From Caryophanales bacterium (GTDB taxonomy: Bacteria > Bacillota_I > Bacilli_A > RFN20 > CAG-826): DNA of 6,500 bases. The notes under the pieces are model-generated. The model was not told where the DNA came from. It did no database searches and worked only from the letters and a program-made list of their open reading frames with translations. Shown one piece after another: positions 1 through 4,895 of the stretch; within the stretch, counting starts at the first letter, position 1; every line of letters starts with the position of its first letter. Location: positions 1 to 6,500 of the forward strand of contig JAQYER010000035.1 of NCBI GenBank assembly GCA_028723545.1, given 5' to 3'. A program made the position numbers and the translations under genes.

Positions 1-422
1 CTCATTATCGTAATTATGTATCTGTTTATTATGAAGATTATAAAGATGTGTTTAATCGTTATAATGAAGCAATTAATAATGCCGTTAAAAATGTCACTAA
101 ATCAGTGGATAAATTTGAATTTGATACCGATTATGAACAAGATCGATTTGTTATTACTCAAGTTGCATACACAAAAGGATGGAAAATATCTGCAATTGAT
201 GAAAACGGAAATAAAACACAATTAAAAACATATAACGCTCAAGGGGGATTTGTTGGTTTTGTAGCGCCTAAAGGTAATTATCATTACGAAATGACATACT
301 TTACCCCTTATTTAAAAGAAGGATTAATTATTTCTATTACCTCATTTGTGTTATTTGTTGGTACTTCTACTGGTATTGTTATTTATAACCATTCTAAAAA
401 GAATAAAAAAGAATTCGAATAA
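1..422 (+). CDS. C-terminal part of a YfhO-family membrane protein (5' end outside window)
   Basis: The frame is open from the left edge (first full codon at 3) to TAA at 420-422, so 139 C-terminal residues are visible. An internal GTG at 48 is not a credible start because the frame continues upstream without a stop and has no Shine-Dalgarno there. The part around visible residues 47-100 has the pattern of the YfhO C-terminal extracytoplasmic beta domain: hydrophobic strand, YTKGW, an acidic/Gly turn, a GGFVGF strand, PKG, then a Y-rich strand. A single membrane helix follows (about residues 107-128, LIISITSFVLFVG core) and a short basic tail, KKNKKEFE. YfhO proteins are large GT-C-like multi-pass proteins; in B. 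subtilis YfhO is linked to lipoteichoic acid glycosylation. Substrate and partners cannot be told from this fragment. The gene is convergent with rsmI, with 2 nt between stops. The family call rests on motif memory only. Confidence 0.7.
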   Translation, partial: HYRNYVSVYYEDYKDVFNRYNEAINNAVKNVTKSVDKFEFDTDYEQDRFVITQVAYTKGWKISAIDENGNKTQLKTYNAQGGFVGFVAPKGNYHYEMTYFTPYLKEGLIISITSFVLFVGTSTGIVIYNHSKKNKKEFE

Positions 423-438
423 TTTTACTTATTCGAAT
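401..438 (-). terminator. Rho-independent-type terminator of the dnaX-rsmI gene train
   Basis: A perfect 10-bp inverted repeat (413-422 ATTCGAATAA and 429-438 TTATTCGAAT) encloses a 6-nt loop. Read on the minus strand, the stem is followed by TCTTTTTTATTC and then further T-rich sequence, as expected of an intrinsic terminator for rsmI. The stem has only two G:C pairs, so it is weak. The rsmI stop (425-427) lies in the loop and the stop of the convergent yfhO-like gene (420-422) lies in the left arm. There is no T tract on the plus-strand side, so as a plus-strand terminator it would be atypical. Confidence 0.6.
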
Positions 439-1279
439 GATAAATATTATAAATAGAATTTTTATTAATTTTGGTTATCTCTGATGTTATTTTTATCGCG
501 TCTTTAGTGGATAATCCTTTTTGAATTTGTTCATTAACTAATTTGATAATTTGTTCATCATTATAACTGGATGAATTATCTTCCTTATTTCCCTCAACAA
601 TAATAACCATTTCGCCTTTTAAAGTATTTTCTTCAAGTTCAACCATTTTTGATAATGGAAGGCGAATAAATTCTTCAAATTTTTTAGTTAATTCTCTCGC
701 TAAACAAGCGTTTCTATCGCCTAATATTTCATACATAACATTTAATGTATCCATAATGCGATGAGGAGCTTCATAAAAGATTAATGTTTCTTCTTTATTT
801 TTTAATTTATTTAATTGTTCTTTTTGGATTTTCTTTTTTGGATCTAAAAATCCATGAAAATAAAAATGATCACAAGGAAGTCCAGATGCGACAAGAGCGT
901 TTATCGCAGCGTTTGGTCCGCTGATAGTGGAAATATTAATATCGTTTTGTAATGCTAATTCAACTAATTTATGCCCAGGATCTGAAATGCAAGGATATCC
1001 AGCATCAGATACATAAACTACTTTAATATTTTTATCTTTAATTTTATTGATAATATTAATTGATTCACTTACTTCGTTATGTTCTCTTAAAGACACTAGT
1101 GGTTTATTAATATTGAAAAATGATAATAATTTAGCAGTGTTTCTTGTATCTTCACAAGCGATTAAATCACATGATGAAATTACTTCAATCGCTCTTGGAG
1201 AAAATTCACTTAAATTACCAATCGGAGTGGCGACTAAATAAATTAATGGTTTATTATCAATAAAATTTTGACTTCTCAT
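425..1279 (-). CDS. rsmI: 16S rRNA (cytidine(1402)-2'-O)-methyltransferase RsmI
   Basis: This 284-residue protein is full length for RsmI. The family uses S-adenosylmethionine to 2'-O-methylate C1402 in the 16S decoding centre; RsmH (not in window) adds the N4 methyl. Visible family motifs in order: ATPIGNL (17-23), EDTR (43-46), SDAG-P-ISDPG (91-102, with Tyr and Cys at the variable places), SGPNA (120-124), HGFL (142-145), YEAPHR (169-174), ELTKKFEE (196-203) and GEMVIIVEG (222-230). A helical C-terminal module (about 241-282, with a LSTKDAIK helix) matches the usual RsmI tail. The ATG at 1277-1279 is the only sensible start: the N-terminal lead before the first motif has the usual length. 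It has no Shine-Dalgarno sequence; the leader is A-rich and starts 1 nt after the ricT stop, so translational coupling to ricT is likely. It is the last gene of the train. Confidence 0.96.
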   Translation of the reverse strand: MRSQNFIDNKPLIYLVATPIGNLSEFSPRAIEVISSCDLIACEDTRNTAKLLSFFNINKPLVSLREHNEVSESINIINKIKDKNIKVVYVSDAGYPCISDPGHKLVELALQNDINISTISGPNAAINALVASGLPCDHFYFHGFLDPKKKIQKEQLNKLKNKEETLIFYEAPHRIMDTLNVMYEILGDRNACLARELTKKFEEFIRLPLSKMVELEENTLKGEMVIIVEGNKEDNSSSYNDEQIIKLVNEQIQKGLSTKDAIKITSEITKINKNSIYNIYHSNK

Positions 1280-1280
1280 T

Positions 1281-2375
1281 TTATTTTTTATTTTTTGGTC
1301 GATAATGGAAATTGTTATTGTGTCGACGATTATTTGTTTGTGGTTTGTTTTTGTTTTCGTTTACTTTTTCAGTTTGTTCTTTATTAATAACTTTTTCTTC
1401 GTTATTAGGGTTTACATTATTTTTTTGATAAGGTTTCTTGTTTCTATTTTGATTGTTATTTTTGTTATCTGCTTGAGTTTTATTGTTGTTATTAAAATTA
1501 TTGTTTTTATTAACAATTGGTTTTTCAAAATTATCTTTTTTGATTGGCTGAACTTTTTTAGTGCTTCTTCCTAATAATTCATTAACTTCTTCAAGTGGCA
1601 CAAATTGAATATCTTCTTCATCGGATTCTAATTTAACAATACGTGACAAAACATTATAAGAAGTGACTTTAAATTTAATATCGTCTTTGTTAACGATTTC
1701 CCCAATTTTTGGGAAATCTTTTTTGAGTTCAGTATAAGCGTCATCTTCATATAATAAACAGCAAATTAATTTGCCACAGTGGCCACTTAATTTAGGAATG
1801 TTTAATGAAAGCATTTGGTTTTTCGCACGGTTAATTGAAATACCTTCAATGTTATTTAAAAATGTTGCGCAACATAGTGGAAGACCACATATACCAATTC
1901 CACCAACCATTCTGGCTTTATCTCTTGAACCGATTTGACGAAGTTCAATTCGGCAATGTAGTCGGAACGCTAAAGACTTTAATAGTTCGCGGAAATCAAC
2001 GCGGTCATCAGAAACATATGTAATTGTAATCTTTGAACAATCTAAAGCATATTCCGCTTCGATTGTGTGCATATCTAAATTTAATTTTTCAATTTCTTCA
2101 TTAGTAATTTTAATGGCTTCTTTAGCTTTTTTAATATTGTCTTCATAAACAATTAAATCCGCTTTAGTGGCTCTTCTTAAAATTGGTTTTAATTCTAATG
2201 ATGATTTATATTTTTCAATTGGAATAGGTTTATCTGATACTTTTCCAACTTGCATTCCTCTAATTGATTCAGCAACAACAAAATCATCAGCTTGTAAATC
2301 TGGAATATTAGTTCCGAAATAATATGCTTTTGATGAATTTAAAAATTTTATTGAAACATAATGTGTTATTTCCAT
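1281..2375 (-). CDS. ricT: RicT/YaaT (PSP1-domain protein of the RNase Y maturation complex) with long Asn/Lys-rich tail
   Basis: The 364-residue protein has the PSP1/RicT core at about 1-265: the N-terminal strand-rich part (HYVSIKFLNSSKAYYFG), the DRVDFRELLKSLA segment, RIELRQIGSRDKA, and two cysteine clusters, GICGLPLCC (C163, C168, C169) and GHCGKLICC (C200, C205, C206). In B. subtilis RicT (YaaT) works with RicA and RicF as an Fe-S complex that steers RNase Y in maturing polycistronic mRNAs; the clustered cysteines are the expected ligands, and all six are present. The B. subtilis protein is about 275 residues, so this one carries about 90 extra residues (about 271-364): disordered, strongly basic, about 30 Asn and 19 Lys, ending RPKNKK. 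Its start ATG has a strong AAGGAG 10 nt upstream, inside the end of holB. A role in DNA replication is not implied by the neighbourhood; the linkage is conserved across Bacilli. Confidence 0.93.
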   Translation of the reverse strand: MEITHYVSIKFLNSSKAYYFGTNIPDLQADDFVVAESIRGMQVGKVSDKPIPIEKYKSSLELKPILRRATKADLIVYEDNIKKAKEAIKITNEEIEKLNLDMHTIEAEYALDCSKITITYVSDDRVDFRELLKSLAFRLHCRIELRQIGSRDKARMVGGIGICGLPLCCATFLNNIEGISINRAKNQMLSLNIPKLSGHCGKLICCLLYEDDAYTELKKDFPKIGEIVNKDDIKFKVTSYNVLSRIVKLESDEEDIQFVPLEEVNELLGRSTKKVQPIKKDNFEKPIVNKNNNFNNNNKTQADNKNNNQNRNKKPYQKNNVNPNNEEKVINKEQTEKVNENKNKPQTNNRRHNNNFHYRPKNKK

Positions 2376-2382
2376 TGCTAAG

Positions 2383-3360
2383 TTACTCCTTAGTTATTTC
2401 GTAGATGAGATGATTTAATAATAACGGGATATTTACATTCACATCTAATTGATTTTTTGAAGATAATATAGTCATTAAACTATATGATATATGTTTAAGT
2501 TTATCACTTAATTTCTCAATAATATTAACATAACTTTTTAAAGTTATTTCGCTTTTATATGAAAAATTGAGTAAATCGAGGAAAAATGATGATAATAATG
2601 ATAAATAAATAGATGCAGTTTCATTTGTTTTAATATTAGGTATAACTGATCTTTCTAATGTATATGAAGCATAAATTTGATCATTAGATAATCCATCAAG
2701 CGTGTTAGTTAACGCTTCTTTAATTATCTTATATTGATTTGATGAACAATATTCTTTAATCGTATTCGCATCATTATATATCATGCTTAATAATTCAGCA
2801 TCTTCACTAGATACATCTAAATTCTTGGCTTCTTCAATTATTTTATCTCGATCAATCGCTCTCATTTTTAATGTTTGAGTTCTTGATTTAATTGTCGGCA
2901 ATACTTTAGATTCGTTTTCGGTTGTTAATATTGCATATACATCTTTGCCTGGTTCTTCTAAAAATTTTAATAATGAATTAACAGCGACGACTGTCATTGT
3001 CTCAACATAATTGATTATATATATGACTTTCCCATTTTTTTCATTCGCAGTTGAAGAAAATGATTCAATAATATCTTGGATTTCTTCTTTTTTAATTTTA
3101 TTTTTTTCTCCACCGATAACTTTAATATCTAAATAATTACCATCATCGATTCTGATGCAAGTTAAGCATTTGTTGCACGCTAAAGGGGAAGGGGATTCAC
3201 ACACAATCGATTTAGCTAAGAATAATGCTACTTCTTTTAATGGCATTCCAGGAGTGCCTGAAAGAAGATAAGCATGCGATAATTGATTATTTTCTAAAGC
3301 ATGCTTAAAAGTGTTATATACAATTGGTTGATGTTTAGATAAATATTCGTTAATATCCAC
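2383..3360 (-). CDS. holB: DNA polymerase III delta-prime subunit (clamp loader)
   Basis: This 325-residue AAA+ protein is of normal length for Firmicutes HolB. Delta prime is the non-hydrolysing wrench subunit of the clamp loader (tau/gamma, delta, delta prime) that opens the sliding clamp. Visible: LSHAYLLSG leading into a degenerate P-loop (35-42, GTPGMPLK, with Pro and Leu where Gly and Lys of GxGK should be), a four-Cys zinc module (C54, C62, C65, C68), a helix NSLLKFLEEP (128-137), and SRT (159-161) in place of the SRC motif, keeping the trans-acting Arg. The remainder (about 165-325) is the helical lid/collar region, poorly conserved. The start is GTG at 3358-3360; no earlier start is possible since the tmk TAA lies in the same phase two codons upstream. 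A purine stretch AGAGAGG sits 15 nt upstream, too far for a good Shine-Dalgarno, so coupling to tmk is likely. The N-terminus is clearly paralogous to DnaX in this window. Confidence 0.95.
   Translation of the reverse strand: MDINEYLSKHQPIVYNTFKHALENNQLSHAYLLSGTPGMPLKEVALFLAKSIVCESPSPLACNKCLTCIRIDDGNYLDIKVIGGEKNKIKKEEIQDIIESFSSTANEKNGKVIYIINYVETMTVVAVNSLLKFLEEPGKDVYAILTTENESKVLPTIKSRTQTLKMRAIDRDKIIEEAKNLDVSSEDAELLSMIYNDANTIKEYCSSNQYKIIKEALTNTLDGLSNDQIYASYTLERSVIPNIKTNETASIYLSLLSSFFLDLLNFSYKSEITLKSYVNIIEKLSDKLKHISYSLMTILSSKNQLDVNVNIPLLLNHLIYEITKE
2386..2391 (-). promoter_or_regulatory. Shine-Dalgarno of ricT, inside the holB 3' end
   Basis: AAGGAG on the minus strand, 10 nt before the ricT ATG (2373-2375). 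The same six bases encode the last two residues (Lys-Glu) of HolB and directly abut its TAA stop. It fixes the ricT start and suggests reinitiation after holB. Confidence 0.85.
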
Positions 3361-3363
3361 GAA

Positions 3364-3984
3364 TTACTTACCAATCCTCTCTTTAATTACTCGATAAGCA
3401 ATATCTACCACTTCATCAAATGGCTTTGAAGCATCGATAATTACATAACGATCTTTAAAACGTTCAGCAAGTGAAAGGAATGTATTTCTAACAAAATGAT
3501 GGAATTCAATTTTTTCTAAATCGAGACGATTTACTTCTCTTCCTTTATTTGCGGCGATACGCGATAAACCTATTTCTGGTTCAATATCAAACAATAATGT
3601 TAAATCAGGATAATATCCTTCAGTAGCGAATTGATTCATTTCTAATACTTTATCAATTCCGATATTTCTTGCTCCACCTTGGTACGCTAAAGAAGAATCT
3701 AAAAAGCGATCAGAGATGACTAATTTGCCTTCTTTTACTAATGGCCATACTTTTTCAACTAAATGTTGTCTTCTTGCAGCAGCGTATAATAACGCTTCAG
3801 TGCGAGAATCCATATTAGTATTTTTCTTATCTAAAATGACGTTTCGAATTTCTTCAGCAATTGGTGTTCCACCTGGTTCTCTTGTTAAAATAACCTCAAT
3901 ACCTTCGTTATTTAATCTTTTAACAACTTCTTTGGTGACACTTGATTTGCCACTTCCTTCTGGTCCTTCAATTGTTACAAACAT
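3364..3984 (-). CDS. tmk: Thymidylate (dTMP) kinase
   Basis: Phosphorylates dTMP to dTDP with ATP, the last specific step to dTTP. With the ATG at 3982-3984 the protein has 206 residues, normal for the family. Motifs (numbered from that ATG): P-loop GPEGSGKSS (7-15), TREPGG (34-39) contacting dTMP, DRF (92-94) followed by SSLAYQGG, and a LID segment (about 142-155) with several Arg/Lys. A P-loop without a basic residue together with a basic LID marks the type II (E. coli-like bacterial) enzyme. An upstream in-phase GTG (3988-3990) would give 208 residues, but the Shine-Dalgarno TAGGAG lies only 2 nt before it and 8 nt before the ATG, so I chose the ATG. It lies 11 nt after recR and its stop is 3 nt before the holB GTG. 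In Bacilli tmk commonly sits next to holB. Confidence 0.96.
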   Translation of the reverse strand: MFVTIEGPEGSGKSSVTKEVVKRLNNEGIEVILTREPGGTPIAEEIRNVILDKKNTNMDSRTEALLYAAARRQHLVEKVWPLVKEGKLVISDRFLDSSLAYQGGARNIGIDKVLEMNQFATEGYYPDLTLLFDIEPEIGLSRIAANKGREVNRLDLEKIEFHHFVRNTFLSLAERFKDRYVIIDASKPFDEVVDIAYRVIKERIGK

Positions 3985-3992
3985 ATTCACAT

Positions 3993-3998
3993 CTCCTA
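3993..3998 (-). promoter_or_regulatory. Shine-Dalgarno of tmk, overlapping the recR stop
   Basis: TAGGAG on the minus strand. The TAG is the recR stop codon (3996-3998). Spacing is 8 nt to the ATG at 3984 but only 2 nt to the GTG at 3990, so it decides for the ATG start of tmk. Confidence 0.8.
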
Positions 3999-4592
3999 AA
4001 TTTTCTTTCTTCCTTCAAGCGCTCTTTGAAGAGTTAATGAATCAGCATATTCAAGATGTCCTCCAACTGGAAGACCAAATGCTAAACGAGAAACATTAAC
4101 ATCTTTTCCCTCTAATATTTTAGCGATATATAACGCTGTTGTTTCTCCTTCAGTGGTTGGGTTTGTCGCGAGAATTACTTCTTTAACATTATCTTGTTCA
4201 ATTCTTCTTATTAACGATTCAATTTCTAAATCTTCAACACCAATTCCTTTAAGAGCGGATAAAACTCCACCTAAAACATGATATTGACCTTTAAAAGAGC
4301 CAATTTTTTCGAAAGACATCACATCTTTTGGTTCACTAACAACAATTAACGAAGTTTTATCTCGACTCTCATCAAGACATATTTCACATAAATCATTTTC
4401 AGTTAATGATCCGCATCTAGGGCATTTATGAACCGATTTTTTGACATTGATTAATGAATCAGCAAATTGTTCAATTAATTCTTCATCCATATTTAAAACA
4501 GAATAAGCCATCTTTTCAGCTGATTTATGGCCTACTCCTGGAAGAGACGCAAAACTCTCTATTAATTGTTCAATGCTTGGAAGTTTTTCCAT
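3996..4592 (-). CDS. recR: Recombination mediator protein RecR
   Basis: The 198 residues are the typical RecR length. RecR forms a ring-shaped clamp on DNA and works with RecO and RecF to load RecA at gaps. Domains in order: N-terminal helix-hairpin-helix (about 7-35, LPGVGHKSAEKMA), C4 zinc finger (C57, C60, C69, C72), Toprim domain (about 80-172, with VVSEPKD at 84-90 and NPTTEGE at 144-150), then the conserved GLPVGG (173-178) and LEYAD (180-184) C-terminal region. All key residues are present. The start codon overlaps the ybaB stop by one base (TAATG). AGGA lies 5 nt upstream, and a farther AGGTGG 12 nt upstream; both fall in the codons for the Gly-rich end of YbaB. The ybaB-recR pairing downstream of dnaX is conserved in a great many bacteria. 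It is the only gene here ending in TAG. Confidence 0.97.
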   Translation of the reverse strand: MEKLPSIEQLIESFASLPGVGHKSAEKMAYSVLNMDEELIEQFADSLINVKKSVHKCPRCGSLTENDLCEICLDESRDKTSLIVVSEPKDVMSFEKIGSFKGQYHVLGGVLSALKGIGVEDLEIESLIRRIEQDNVKEVILATNPTTEGETTALYIAKILEGKDVNVSRLAFGLPVGGHLEYADSLTLQRALEGRKKI

Positions 4593-4894
4593 TAGAATCC
4601 TAATCCACCTGGTCTGCCAGTAATTTTTTCATTAATGGCTTCGCTTTCTTCATCAATTTTTTCTTGAGCTTCATTAATGGCTAAAACAATCATTTCTTCA
4701 ACCATTTCTTTATTGTCTTTATCAAAAGCATCTTCATCAACTGAAACAGATACAACTGTTTTATCACCTTTTAAAACAACTGTGACCGCTCCACCTTTAG
4801 AAACAGTGAATTCTTTTTCTGCTAATTGAGCTTGTGCTTTTGCTAATTCTCTTTGCATTTTTTGTGCTTGCATAAGCATTTGTTGCATGTTCAT
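4592..4894 (-). CDS. ybaB: YbaB/EbfC family nucleoid-associated protein
   Basis: This 100-residue protein matches the YbaB/EbfC family in length and layout: a Met/Gln/Ala-rich N-terminal helix (about 1-27, with MQQMLMQAQKMQ), a central sheet with GGAVTVVLKGDKTVVSVSVD (about 34-53), a long acidic C-terminal helix (about 60-92), and a Gly-rich end, GRPGGLGF. Family members form tweezer-like dimers that bind DNA and probably help organise the nucleoid; the precise cellular role is still unclear. The ATG at 4892-4894 has AAGGAG 10 nt upstream; a second ATG two codons later (4886-4888) is less well spaced. It lies 1 nt after the dnaX stop and overlaps the recR start by one base, so its translation should be coupled to both. 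Confidence 0.95.
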   Translation of the reverse strand: MNMQQMLMQAQKMQRELAKAQAQLAEKEFTVSKGGAVTVVLKGDKTVVSVSVDEDAFDKDNKEMVEEMIVLAINEAQEKIDEESEAINEKITGRPGGLGF

Positions 4895-4895
4895 G

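Noticed and set aside
16..225. Plus-strand 69-codon ORF near the left edge.
   Set aside because: Out of frame with the yfhO-like fragment, whose frame shows recognisable domain features. It is low complexity and a shadow.
1305..1574. Plus-strand 89-codon ORF coding a very hydrophobic, Ile/Val/Phe-rich peptide resembling a membrane protein.
   Set aside because: It is the antisense of the RicT Asn/Lys-rich tail: complements of AAT/AAC/AAA codons read as Ile/Val/Phe codons. There is no independent support for a gene.
1047..2023. Small plus-strand ORFs at 1047-1241 and 1835-2023.
   Set aside because: Both are antisense to conserved parts of rsmI and ricT, without any motif or plausible ribosome binding site.
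3271..3306. Repeated GCATGC palindromes around 3272-3277 and 3299-3304.
   Set aside because: They fall in codons for His-Ala pairs conserved in the HolB N-terminus; the repetition follows from the protein sequence.
3716..4099. Plus-strand 127-codon ORF opposite tmk and recR.
   Set aside because: Antisense to two highly conserved genes. It shows no family motif and crosses their junction.
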